From Bordetella genomosp. 4 (lineage in GTDB: Bacteria; Pseudomonadota; Gammaproteobacteria; Burkholderiales; Burkholderiaceae_B): a stretch of 64,000 bases of DNA. Positions 8,478-16,694 of this stretch are shown piece by piece. The translations under genes were made by a program, and so were the position numbers. The stretch's first letter is position 1, and every line of letters begins with the position of its first letter. Location of the stretch: assembly GCF_002261185.1 (NCBI RefSeq), contig NZ_NEVQ01000001.1:1-64000 (forward strand). Reading direction: 5' to 3'. The notes under the pieces were generated by a model, which saw only the letters and a list, made by a program, of their open reading frames with translations, was not told where the DNA came from and made no database searches.

Positions 8478-9173
8478 TCAAACCGGCAGGCCCTTCGCGC
8501 GCAACACTGCATCAAACCGCTCGGGATCAGCGGAGCCCGTACGATTGCTTTCCCGGATGCGCGCTTCTTTTTCCAGGTGGGCGCGCGTGCGCGCCAATAC
8601 GTCCTCAGCCTGATCTTTCGGGACAGCGATCACACCGTCAGCATCGCCCACAATCAGGTCGCCTGGCAATACTGCCAACCCGGCGCAGCTGATGGGCACG
8701 TTGATCTCGCCTGGACCATCCTTGCTCGGGCCGCGATGCGTGTGGCCTTTCGCGAAAATCGGCATGCCGTCTTCGGCCCACTCAGTCAGATCACGCACCG
8801 CGCCATCGATCACCAAGCCCGCAACGCCCTTGGCCACGCAAGTCGTGCGCATCAGCCCACCGACCAAAGCCTGCGTCACATCGCCGCCGCCGTCAATCAC
8901 CAGTACGTCGCCCGGTTGCACCATCATCAGTGCCTTGTGAATCATCAAGTTGTCGCCTGGCCGTACACGCACGGTAAACGCCGGGCCGCACATCGTCGTG
9001 TCCAGACGGGCGTGATACTGACGCAAACCCACTGTTCCGACGTTACGGCTCATCGCATCGCCGATCGCAGCTGCAGGCAAACCCTGAAAACCGCTGACCA
9101 CTTCGGCCGAAGGACCCGCATCGCGCGGATTGATACGATAGCCGGCGGGCCAGGAAGTCGTGTTCGTGCTCAT
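8478..9173 (-). CDS. RraA-like aldolase/decarboxylase (HMG/CHA aldolase family)
   Basis: 231 aa. The RraA/menG-like fold is clear: GDAMSRNVGTVG, FTVRVRPGDNLM, GDVLVIDGGGDVTQALVGG, GVAGLVIDGAVRDL, GEINVPISCAG and PGDLIVGDADGVIAVP. The R-D pair in DGAVRDL, with the upstream DGGGD, is the arrangement of catalytically active 4-hydroxy-4-methyl-2-oxoglutarate/4-carboxy-4-hydroxy-2-oxoadipate aldolases rather than of a pure RNase E inhibitor. Such enzymes release pyruvate or decarboxylate oxaloacetate with a divalent metal. ATG 9173 has AGGA 7 nt upstream. The neighbours, a hydroxyacid dehydrogenase upstream and a Bug receptor downstream, suggest a short catabolic route for a hydroxy-dicarboxylic acid. 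The exact substrate is not established. Confidence 0.82.
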   Translation of the reverse strand: MSTNTTSWPAGYRINPRDAGPSAEVVSGFQGLPAAAIGDAMSRNVGTVGLRQYHARLDTTMCGPAFTVRVRPGDNLMIHKALMMVQPGDVLVIDGGGDVTQALVGGLMRTTCVAKGVAGLVIDGAVRDLTEWAEDGMPIFAKGHTHRGPSKDGPGEINVPISCAGLAVLPGDLIVGDADGVIAVPKDQAEDVLARTRAHLEKEARIRESNRTGSADPERFDAVLRAKGLPV

Positions 9174-9213
9174 GAAATATCCTAGTAAAAAAGAAGTACA
9201 ACGTCGTGGCGCG

Positions 9214-10245
9214 CTACGCTGACACAACTGGTGCGGTCTTTAGCACCTGCGCATTCACGCAGGCCGAGGCATCCACAGGCTGGCCCGACAACCAGCCCAA
9301 GACATTACGCGCAGCACCGCTGGCCATCGCGGCCAGCGCGGCAGGCGTAGACCCACCCACATGCGGTGTCAGTACCACATTCGGCAACGTTGCCAGCGGG
9401 CTGTCCGCGGGCAATGGCTCGACCGCCATCGTGTCCAGCCCGGCTGCATATAGCTGGCCATTCTGCAGTGCCTGGATCAGCGCGTCTTCGTCCACCACCT
9501 CGCCGCGCGCGGTGTTGATCAACACCGCCTGTCTCGGCAGGCGCGCCAATCGAACGGCATCAAACAGATTGCGTGTACGTGCATTCAAGGGCACGTGCAG
9601 ACTGACCACATTGCAATGCGGCAGCATATCGTCCAGATCGGTCCACAACGTCACCCCGCGCAACGGCGAAGGCTGCTCCTGTAACGCGGGATCGTAGGCA
9701 TAGACGCGCATACCGATCGCCAGACATGCCGCAGCCACACGCTGACCGACCTGGCCGAATCCCACCAAGCCCACCGTCCGACCGTGCAATTCCAGACCAT
9801 CCTGCGCGCGCGACCAGCGTCCCTCTCGCAATTCACCATCCATCCAGTGAATGCGGCGCGCGGCGGCAAACATCAAGCCCAAGGTCATTTCCGCCACGGA
9901 TTGCGCATTCGCTCCTGGCGTCACATACACGGGAATGCCCCGCTCTGTGCAGGCCGCCACGTCGATATTGCTGACCCCGACGCCATGCTTGGAAACTACC
10001 TTCAACGTTGGGCATGAGGCTATCGCCTCGGCATCCAACGCCACGGTTCGCGAAATCACGGCGTCCACGGGCTCTGTCGCCATGATGTGACGTACGGCCT
10101 GCACGTCGTCTGCCGCTGGCAGATAGATGACACGGGCGCCCGCCGCTTGCAGGACATCGACGCCGGCCTGAGCCAGCTTGGGCGCCGTGACAAAAATGGT
10201 GATGGGCCTATCCGTGGGGGCGATAGGGCGTTGCGCCGAGTGCAC
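9214..10245 (-). CDS. D-2-hydroxyacid dehydrogenase (NAD-binding, SerA-like)
   Basis: 343 aa from GTG 10245, chosen because a strong AAGGAG lies 8 nt upstream; the longer ATG at 10272 has none. The Rossmann motif VGFGQVGQ lies in HGRTVGLVGFGQVGQRVA. The catalytic Arg is in INTARGEVVDEDAL, the Glu in AGLDTMAVEPLP and the His in LTPHVGGS. Members interconvert 2-oxo and D-2-hydroxy acids using NAD(P)H, as in phosphoglycerate, glyoxylate or hydroxypyruvate reductases. It is the first gene of the minus-strand run with the RraA-like aldolase and Bug receptor, and is divergent from a LysR gene. An anabolic SerA role is unlikely because the ACT domain is absent. Confidence 0.88.
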   Translation of the reverse strand: MHSAQRPIAPTDRPITIFVTAPKLAQAGVDVLQAAGARVIYLPAADDVQAVRHIMATEPVDAVISRTVALDAEAIASCPTLKVVSKHGVGVSNIDVAACTERGIPVYVTPGANAQSVAEMTLGLMFAAARRIHWMDGELREGRWSRAQDGLELHGRTVGLVGFGQVGQRVAAACLAIGMRVYAYDPALQEQPSPLRGVTLWTDLDDMLPHCNVVSLHVPLNARTRNLFDAVRLARLPRQAVLINTARGEVVDEDALIQALQNGQLYAAGLDTMAVEPLPADSPLATLPNVVLTPHVGGSTPAALAAMASGAARNVLGWLSGQPVDASACVNAQVLKTAPVVSA

Positions 10246-10283
10246 GAAACCGTCTCCTTGAGTTTTCTGCATTCTGGGCTGCG

Positions 10284-10320
10284 CAATTGATTCCGTCTAC
10301 TTTAAAATTTTCATCAATTG
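10284..10320. promoter_or_regulatory. Candidate LysR-binding inverted repeat in divergent promoter
   Basis: CAATTGAT (10284-10291) and ATCAATTG (10313-10320) are exact inverted repeats, 21 bp apart, in the AT-rich gap between the D-hydroxyacid dehydrogenase and the LysR gene. A related GATCAATT lies at 10334-10341. Such interrupted dyads in a divergent region are typical of LysR-type targets. No protein binding can be shown from sequence. Confidence 0.4.
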
Positions 10321-10403
10321 AATCTTTTTAGCGATCAATTTCGACGCGTACTTACACGACGCCACTGATCTGAACGTTTTGGCCTCTTTTACAGGTAGTC
10401 ACC

Positions 10404-11312
10404 ATGGACTTGCGCGATCTAAAATATTTCGTGGCTGTGGCTCATGCCGGCAATACCCGGCGCGCTGCCGGCATCGTGCACCGCTCACAACCGGCCCTCA
10501 CCAAGGCCATCGACCGCCTGGAGGCCTCGTTAGGCGCCAAGCTCTTTGAACGCGAGGGGCGCGGCCAACGGCTCAGTGTGGCCGGCGCCGCACTGCTGGC
10601 GCGCGCCACACCGCTATTGGGTACGGCCGATGCCGTGCGCAACGAAGTCGCCGCGCTCGGCCGTGGCACAGCAGGTCTGGTGCGTTTAGGCAGCGGCCCT
10701 CTGGGCGCCGAGTATCTGCTGCCCACGATCTCACAGTTGCTCTTGAAAGAAGCCCCCGATGTTCAACTGCAATTGCTGATCCGCATGAACTACGAATCGC
10801 GCGTTGAACTGCGCGACGGCAATCTGGACCTGGTGCTGGGATTTGTGCCCGATCGGGAACCCGAGTTCGTCTGCGACACCTTGCTCAAAGATGTCGTGGT
10901 CGCCGCAGCCGGCGTGCATCACCCCATTTTCCGCAGCAGAAAACGCCTGACACTGGAATCGCTGACGCAATACCGCTGGGCGTTGCCCAATGTATCGGTC
11001 GCCAGTCGAGTGTGGTTGGATCAAGCATTCGAATCCCAAGGTCTGCCTCGCCCCTATGCACAGATCGAAACCAACTCGATTCCACTGATACCCCGCGTCA
11101 TCGCACATACGCATCTGCTGAGTTTCGTATCACGCCGCACCATCAGCGCCAGTCAGGGAGAGCTGCGCGAGATTCCTCTGCAGGCCACCACGCTCGTTCG
11201 GAATTTTGGGCTGACCTATCTCAAAGACGTGAGCCTGTCGCCTGCCGCCGAAAAGCTCATCAATCTGCTGCACACCCATGGGCAGAGCCTGTTTCATGGC
11301 GACGAAGTCTGA
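10404..11312 (+). CDS. LysR-family transcriptional regulator
   Basis: 302 aa with the standard LysR layout: winged helix at about 1-62 (LKYFVAVAHAGNTRRAAGIV, SQPALTKAIDRLEASLGAKLFER) and a periplasmic-binding-protein-like effector domain from about 90 to 295. It is divergent from the D-hydroxyacid dehydrogenase/RraA/Bug run, whose expression it most likely controls in response to the substrate. The effector is unknown. The ATG at 10404 lacks a strong ribosome site (only AGGTAG about 10 nt upstream) but gives the canonical MDLRDLKYF start. Confidence 0.92.
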   Translation: MDLRDLKYFVAVAHAGNTRRAAGIVHRSQPALTKAIDRLEASLGAKLFEREGRGQRLSVAGAALLARATPLLGTADAVRNEVAALGRGTAGLVRLGSGPLGAEYLLPTISQLLLKEAPDVQLQLLIRMNYESRVELRDGNLDLVLGFVPDREPEFVCDTLLKDVVVAAAGVHHPIFRSRKRLTLESLTQYRWALPNVSVASRVWLDQAFESQGLPRPYAQIETNSIPLIPRVIAHTHLLSFVSRRTISASQGELREIPLQATTLVRNFGLTYLKDVSLSPAAEKLINLLHTHGQSLFHGDEV

Positions 11313-11380
11313 ACCGCACGCGGACGGCGGTCGTGCGCAAGTGGCTTGTCAGACGGCGCTCGCAATTGCGCCTTGAACGT

Positions 11381-12535
11381 TCACGTCACAACCGGCTCCA
11401 CCACATAGATCGCCGACAGCAATCGCACCAGTTCCGCTTGGCGCCGCAACCCGGTTTTTTGCAACATGGCCTGGACCTGCGTTCTCACGGTGCTGACTTT
11501 TGTGCCGGCATTATCAGCAATCTCGGCCACCGTCATGTCTTCCAGCAAATATCGGCCGATGCGGATCTCTGCAGCCGTGAAGTGATATACCTCTTGCTGT
11601 AGGCGCTCGGCCTCGGCGGCCGATCCATATTCGCGCGCATTGCATAAAAACAGCAGTTGATGTTGCGTCAGGCGGCCCAAGCCATGGCTCTCCGTGCAAT
11701 GAATCGGCAACCGCCGGATCAGCACAGTATTGCCATCGGCCGACACCAATCGGATCGCGCTCGCACGCTGCAGACCTGGCTGCTTGGCTGCAGCGATGAA
11801 ATCCTTCCACGCAGATTGCGACTGAACGTCGATCGGCGCCAATTCGCCAAAGGCCGTCCGCATGAGCCGGCCTGACCGCATATGCTGTTCCGCAGCCTGA
11901 TTGGCAAATATCAGGCGCCCCAAGCCATTCAGGATCCACATCGGGGACCGGAAGCAATGCAATGCCTGCAGGCCCACCATGGCGGCTTCCCTCAGATCTG
12001 CAAACCGCCGCCGCAACACCAGCGTGCGCCGCAAACTCGGCAGTTGTTGCGCCAAGGTCAGTAGATGCGCAGGATCAAAAGCCTGCTGCCCTTGATCCTG
12101 CAGTAATGACAACGCCCAATGCCGGCCGTCGCTTTGTGGCGACGCTTCACAGATCTTCAGGGCTCCCCATCCAATGATCCCGTGCTCTTTCGCACAATCC
12201 TGATAAAACACGCCCCGGGACCAGCGGCCGGGCTCCTCGGCCTGCATCTCCATCATCCATTGTCCCGCCGATACCATAGGCCATCGGCGTTTGATCGGAT
12301 CAAACTGATGGTAGTAGCCTTCGTAATCCTCGAGAAAGCGATTCAACGGCGAGCCGCGGCCAGTGTAGGCCTCGACTTCAGGTGTGGACGTCAAACGCTC
12401 TGTCACCGATACCAGCAACATGCGTCGGCCCCCCATCGCCTGGCTGAGTTGCGCCAGGGCGGGCTCAAACAAAGTCTCGTCCAGGACCGCATCTGCAAAA
12501 AGGCACATGGCCGCGGATAAATTTGCTTCAAACAT
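11381..12535 (-). CDS. LuxR-type HTH transcriptional regulator (no acyl-HSL domain)
   Basis: 384 aa from ATG 12535, which has GGGGAGG about 8 nt upstream; a TTG at 12556 is the longer alternative. The last 65 residues are a LuxR/FixJ-type helix-turn-helix (FTAAEIRIGRYLLEDMTVAEIADNAGTKVSTVRTQVQAMLQKTG). The N-terminal 300 residues have no acyl-homoserine-lactone domain or receiver; a PAS-like stretch (SPMWILNGLGRLIFANQAAEQHM) sits at about 215-240. The layout matches a group of proteobacterial LuxR regulators of unknown signal. It is divergent from the methyltransferase at 12866, with 330 bp between, and probably controls it or itself. Confidence 0.8.
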   Translation of the reverse strand: MFEANLSAAMCLFADAVLDETLFEPALAQLSQAMGGRRMLLVSVTERLTSTPEVEAYTGRGSPLNRFLEDYEGYYHQFDPIKRRWPMVSAGQWMMEMQAEEPGRWSRGVFYQDCAKEHGIIGWGALKICEASPQSDGRHWALSLLQDQGQQAFDPAHLLTLAQQLPSLRRTLVLRRRFADLREAAMVGLQALHCFRSPMWILNGLGRLIFANQAAEQHMRSGRLMRTAFGELAPIDVQSQSAWKDFIAAAKQPGLQRASAIRLVSADGNTVLIRRLPIHCTESHGLGRLTQHQLLFLCNAREYGSAAEAERLQQEVYHFTAAEIRIGRYLLEDMTVAEIADNAGTKVSTVRTQVQAMLQKTGLRRQAELVRLLSAIYVVEPVVT

Positions 12536-12865
12536 TCTTTGAACCTCCCCAGGCAAGAATGGTTGAATCTTCTAAGGGGCCGACCCCAGCAGTGATCACC
12601 CGCCACACTGCAGATACGTCAAACGGCCCCGCCCGCCGCACGAGGCACAAACGGCATTTTTCCCAAGCCGCCATTGCCTCGTCGGCATATCCCCAGCCAT
12701 ATGTTAGCTATTGAAACAGGATAATTTAAAAAATGATAGTTCTGTTACTTATATCTTCAAAGCCTGCTCCGCATCCTCAATTTCGATGATGCCGCGCCGA
12801 GATTGCCTCCTGGAAAATGACGCCGGACGGAATATCCCACTGCGTCATTAAGCTCGGTGATCATC
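12536..12865. promoter_or_regulatory. Divergent intergenic region, luxR-type / methyltransferase
   Basis: 330 bp between two divergent start codons. An AT-rich core around 12700-12760 (ATATGTTAGCTATTG, GATAATTTAAAAAATG) is a plausible promoter zone. I find no long inverted repeat, terminator or small gene with a ribosome site. Confidence 0.35.
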
Positions 12866-13846
12866 ATGCCTACGCAAACCGCACTAAAAAATAGCGTTGA
12901 CGTACATACCCTCCTGACCGACAAACTCGATCAGTTCACGCATGCCGCGCGCCGAGGCGGGGCCATCGCGAGAATCATGCCGGAACTCATCGAGCACGCC
13001 CGCTATGTACTGAGTCACATCGCCGACCAAGCCGAGCTGACGGCACTGCAGGACACCGCGCGATCGCATCCCGTGTCCGAATATCTGTATCAATGCCCTT
13101 TCACAGCGCATTCCGCCCGGCAGCCGCGTGGCTATCCCGGTGACGCAGAATTGATCGATTATCTTTATTGCCACACCGCCCGCACACCCGACATCGCCCG
13201 TTCGACCGCCGTCGGACGCCGCATCCTGCTGGCCAATCTGGATCGCCCCGCCTCCATCGCAGTTCGAACTCGACGCCACATCATTGCCGATCTCATCTCG
13301 CATATTGCGGCGCAAACGCCAAGCGCCCGTATCCTGTCCGTGGCGTGCGGCCATGCGCGCGAACTGGAACTCATCGATCATGCGCTGCTGGAACGCATCG
13401 CGGCATTCGTCGCGTTTGATCAGGACGCCAAAAGCCTGGAGGTCGCCGCGGGCTATTGCACCAAGCCTGGCATTCCGCGTATCGCGCCCCAGTGCGGCAC
13501 GATCATGGACCTATTGAAAGATATCCACCTGCAGGACTTCGAGCTGATTTATTCCGCTGGACTCTATGACTATTTATCCGACCGGCTGTGCCAGCGCTTG
13601 ACTCATAATCTATTCGAAAGGCTGAAACCGGGCGGCACGCTGCTCGTGGCAAACTTTCTGCCCGAGACGCCGGATATCGGCTACATGGAGCTATTCATGC
13701 ACTGGTCGCTGCGCTATCGCACCCAGCCGCAGATACGGGACTTCATCGCAACCATCGATCCGAATTCGATCGCGAGTGTGGAGTATTTCACCGATGTGCA
13801 TCAAAACATCGGCTTTCTGCAGATCGTCAAAAATGCCCTGCCCTGA
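12866..13846 (+). CDS. Class I SAM methyltransferase, EF/3-OH-PAME synthase-like family
   Basis: 326 aa. An N-terminal helical part contains the RGYPGDAELIDYLY signature typical of proteins annotated as extracellular-factor (3-hydroxypalmitate methyl ester) biosynthesis enzymes. It is followed by a Rossmann methyltransferase domain: motif I ILSVACGHARELEL, then VAFDQDAKSLEVA, GTIMDLLKDI, DFELIYSAGLYDYLSD and LKPGGTLLVANF. The family includes PhcB-type enzymes making fatty-acid methyl ester signals in Ralstonia, but many members are uncharacterised. ATG 12866 has GGTGA 5 nt upstream; GTG 12857 is an alternative. The divergent LuxR-type gene makes a signalling role attractive. No PhcS/PhcR-like kinase or regulator lies nearby. 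Confidence 0.7.
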   Translation: MPTQTALKNSVDVHTLLTDKLDQFTHAARRGGAIARIMPELIEHARYVLSHIADQAELTALQDTARSHPVSEYLYQCPFTAHSARQPRGYPGDAELIDYLYCHTARTPDIARSTAVGRRILLANLDRPASIAVRTRRHIIADLISHIAAQTPSARILSVACGHARELELIDHALLERIAAFVAFDQDAKSLEVAAGYCTKPGIPRIAPQCGTIMDLLKDIHLQDFELIYSAGLYDYLSDRLCQRLTHNLFERLKPGGTLLVANFLPETPDIGYMELFMHWSLRYRTQPQIRDFIATIDPNSIASVEYFTDVHQNIGFLQIVKNALP

Positions 13847-13855
13847 GCATACGCC

Positions 13856-15355
13856 CTAGCGCGCACGGCGTAGCGGAAACGTCATGTCCGCATAACGCAC
13901 AAACCGTGCGCCGCGCACCAGGCAATAACCCGCCCATATCAGCAAAAACAAAGGGATACCGATATACGTCGCCGCGACGCTTATCCAGTCAATATCGTCC
14001 TCGAAAAACGCTCTGTAGTTTTGTCCCAGCGTAATGATGAGACAGACTACAAACGCGAAAATGGGCCCAAAGGGAAAGAACGGCGACACGTAAGGCAGAT
14101 CCGTCAAACGGCCGCCTTGTGCAACGTAACCGCGGCGAAAACGATAATGGCTGATCGCAATCCCCAGCCACGCAATAAAGCCCGTCATGCCCGACGTGTT
14201 CAACAGCCAGACATACACCGCCTTTGGGCTGAAGATAAAAGATAAAAAGCACAGCGCAGCCACGGCCGCCGTCGCCAGCAATGCCAGCACCGGTACGCCG
14301 TTCGAGGTCACGCGGCTAAAGAGTCTGGGCGCCTTTCCCTCGCATGCCAGGGCGTAAAGCATGCGGGTGGCCGCATACATCCCCGAATTTCCCGCCGACA
14401 ACACCGAGGTCAACACCACCGCATTCATCACCGAGGCAGCCGCGAGCAAGCCCGCCCGTTCAAAAATCAACGCAAACGGGCTGACACTGATATCTGTGAC
14501 GTCGTTACGCAGCAACTGCGGATCGGTATAGGGAATCAAGAGGCCGATTACCCCGATCGCCAATACATAGAAAAGCAGAATGCGCCAGAACACGCTGCGC
14601 ACCGCGCGCGGCAGAGTACGCGCCGGATCCTTGGATTCCCCGGCGGCAATGCCGATGAGCTCCGTACCCTGGAACGAAAATCCCACCACCATGGCAACGC
14701 CTATCAGGGCCGCAAACCCGCCGGCAAACGGCGCATCTCCCACGGTCCAGTTATGCCAGCCGCCCGTTTCGCCGCCACGGATGATGCCCAGCAGCATCAG
14801 CACGCCCATCACGATAAAGGCAATAACAGCAATCACCTTGATCAAGGCAAACCAGAACTCCGCTTCGCCAAAACCGCGTGCCGACAAGGCGTTCAAGCCG
14901 AAAATCACGGCCAGAAACAGCGCGCTCCAGTAGATGCCCGGCACATCGGGCAGCCAATAAGACATCACAAGCTGCGCCGCAACCAGATCCACCGCTACTG
15001 TTACCGCCCAGTTGTACCAATAGTTCCAGCCCAATGCGAACCCGAAGCCCGGCTCGACATAGCGCGCCCCGTATGTAGCGAATGAGCCCGACACCGGCAT
15101 GGCGGCGGCCAATTCGCCCAGACTGGTCATCAGGAAATACACCATCAGGCCTATGAACACATAGCCCAGCAGCGCCCCTCCTGGCCCCGCCTGCGCAATC
15201 GTGCTGCCGGAGGCGACGAATAAACCCGTGCCGATAGAGCCGCCGACGGCAATCATGGACAGGTGGCGGGCAGCCAGCGTACGACGCAGCCCGGTCGGTG
15301 CGGGGTCGCCCTGGGTGCTGGTATCAACGGCGTGGTGACTTGTGGTCTCGGCCAA
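13856..15355 (-). CDS. lysP: Lysine-specific permease LysP-like (APC family)
   Basis: 499 aa, against 489 in E. coli LysP, whose sequence it follows closely from the N-terminus: LRRTLAARHLSMIAVGGSIGTGLFVASG, LGELAAAMPVSGSFATYG, EPGFGFALGWNYWYNWA, FQGTELIGIAAGES and the STSGMTGF-like NTSGMTGFIAW. Twelve membrane segments are apparent. The start is uncertain: no ATG fits the family, and TTG 15355 with AAGGA about 10 nt upstream gives the expected length. The open frame runs to 15550 but would add an unrelated 65 residues. It is an inner-membrane proton-coupled lysine uptake system; other basic amino acids are possible. The gene is convergent with the methyltransferase gene. Confidence 0.85.
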   Translation of the reverse strand: MAETTSHHAVDTSTQGDPAPTGLRRTLAARHLSMIAVGGSIGTGLFVASGSTIAQAGPGGALLGYVFIGLMVYFLMTSLGELAAAMPVSGSFATYGARYVEPGFGFALGWNYWYNWAVTVAVDLVAAQLVMSYWLPDVPGIYWSALFLAVIFGLNALSARGFGEAEFWFALIKVIAVIAFIVMGVLMLLGIIRGGETGGWHNWTVGDAPFAGGFAALIGVAMVVGFSFQGTELIGIAAGESKDPARTLPRAVRSVFWRILLFYVLAIGVIGLLIPYTDPQLLRNDVTDISVSPFALIFERAGLLAAASVMNAVVLTSVLSAGNSGMYAATRMLYALACEGKAPRLFSRVTSNGVPVLALLATAAVAALCFLSFIFSPKAVYVWLLNTSGMTGFIAWLGIAISHYRFRRGYVAQGGRLTDLPYVSPFFPFGPIFAFVVCLIITLGQNYRAFFEDDIDWISVAATYIGIPLFLLIWAGYCLVRGARFVRYADMTFPLRRAR

Positions 15356-15570
15356 GATCGTGGTTTCCTTTTTTAAGGAGATTATGCAAACAAGGGCGCC
15401 AATGTAGCTCAATATGCGCGATATTGGCTCGCCGCGCCGCAAACCCCTGTCCTTCCATACCGGTAAAAGAGGCGGCACTCCACGCATACACTTGACGTAA
15501 CCGACCCTCCGTGCAAGTGTTGCAATCAAGAAACACCACACCCCAATCAATAACGAGGAGACAGCAGCAA

Positions 15571-16656
15571 ATGGCCAAATATGAAATTGTGACGATCGAC
15601 GGCGATGGCATCGGCCCCGAAGTCTGCCAATCCGCCATCACCGTGCTGAAAGAAGCCTGCGGGTCCGACTTGCTGTCTTTCAGTAGCCACGAAGGCGGCG
15701 CCGATCATTACGTCAAATCTGGCCACGTGCTCCCTGATGACACCTACGCCGCCTGCAAAGCGGCCGACGCCATCCTGCACGGCGCCGCCGGCATGCCGGG
15801 GGTGACTTATCCGGACGGCACCGAAGTCGGCAACGACCTGCACCTGCGCCTGCGATTTCGCCTGGATCTGTACGCCAACGTACGCCCTATCCGGCTGTAC
15901 CAGGGCGTGGACTCGCCCCTGAAACATTTTCAGCCCGGCCAGATCGACTATGTGATCGTGCGCGAAAACACCGAGGGCCTTTATGCGAGCCGCGGCGGCG
16001 GCATCGTGTTGCGCGATGAACTGGCCACCGACACCATCGTCGTCACCCGCAAAGGCATCGAGCGCGTCGCGCGCTTCTCATTCGATTTGGCGCGCTCGCG
16101 TACAGGCGCGCCGCGCGACGGCAAGCGCCGGGTCACAGTCTGCGACAAGGCCAATATCCTGCGCAGCTACGCATTTTTCCGCAGCGTATGCGATGACGTC
16201 GCACGCAGTTATGACGATGTGGAAATCGACTACGCCTACGCCGATGCCATCACCGTACACATGCTCAAGCGTCCCGACACCTTTGATGTGATCGTCGCCG
16301 AGAACATGTTCGGCGACATCATTTCGGATCTGGGCGCAGGCACCATCGGCGGCATGGGGCTGTCGCCCTCGGCCGAACTGGGTGACCGGCATGGCTTGTT
16401 CCAAGGTGCACATGGTTCAGCCCCCGACATTGCAGGACAAAACGCAGCCAGCCCATTGGCCACGATACTCTCAGGCGCAATGATACTGCGCTGGTTGGGG
16501 GACACGCATCACAACGGCACACTGCGCGATACGGCCCATCGCATCGAATCTGCCGTGGAAAAAGTGCTCGCACAAGGGGAATATGTACCGCGAGATCTAG
16601 GCGGCAAAGCGAGTTGCACGGAGATGACTCAGGCTGTTTGCCGTGCATTGGCGTGA
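15571..16656 (+). CDS. Isocitrate/isopropylmalate dehydrogenase-family enzyme
   Basis: 361 aa from ATG 15571, with GAGGAG about 10 nt upstream. Beta-decarboxylating dehydrogenase motifs are plain: IDGDGIGPEV, RENTEGLYASRGGG, DKANILRSYAFFR, the metal site in NMFGDIISDLGAG and the nucleotide loop GSAPDIAGQNAASP. The substrate helix reads LHLRLRFRLDLYANVRP, closer to tartrate/3-isopropylmalate or homoisocitrate types than to TCA isocitrate dehydrogenase. NAD dependence is likely from the family. It stands alone, divergent from lysP. leuC and leuD are absent nearby, so leucine synthesis is not implied; a catabolic hydroxyacid role is plausible. Confidence 0.82.
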   Translation: MAKYEIVTIDGDGIGPEVCQSAITVLKEACGSDLLSFSSHEGGADHYVKSGHVLPDDTYAACKAADAILHGAAGMPGVTYPDGTEVGNDLHLRLRFRLDLYANVRPIRLYQGVDSPLKHFQPGQIDYVIVRENTEGLYASRGGGIVLRDELATDTIVVTRKGIERVARFSFDLARSRTGAPRDGKRRVTVCDKANILRSYAFFRSVCDDVARSYDDVEIDYAYADAITVHMLKRPDTFDVIVAENMFGDIISDLGAGTIGGMGLSPSAELGDRHGLFQGAHGSAPDIAGQNAASPLATILSGAMILRWLGDTHHNGTLRDTAHRIESAVEKVLAQGEYVPRDLGGKASCTEMTQAVCRALA

Positions 16657-16694
16657 GAGATTGATCGCAGGTTGGGGGCCGCCTGTCGCAGATA

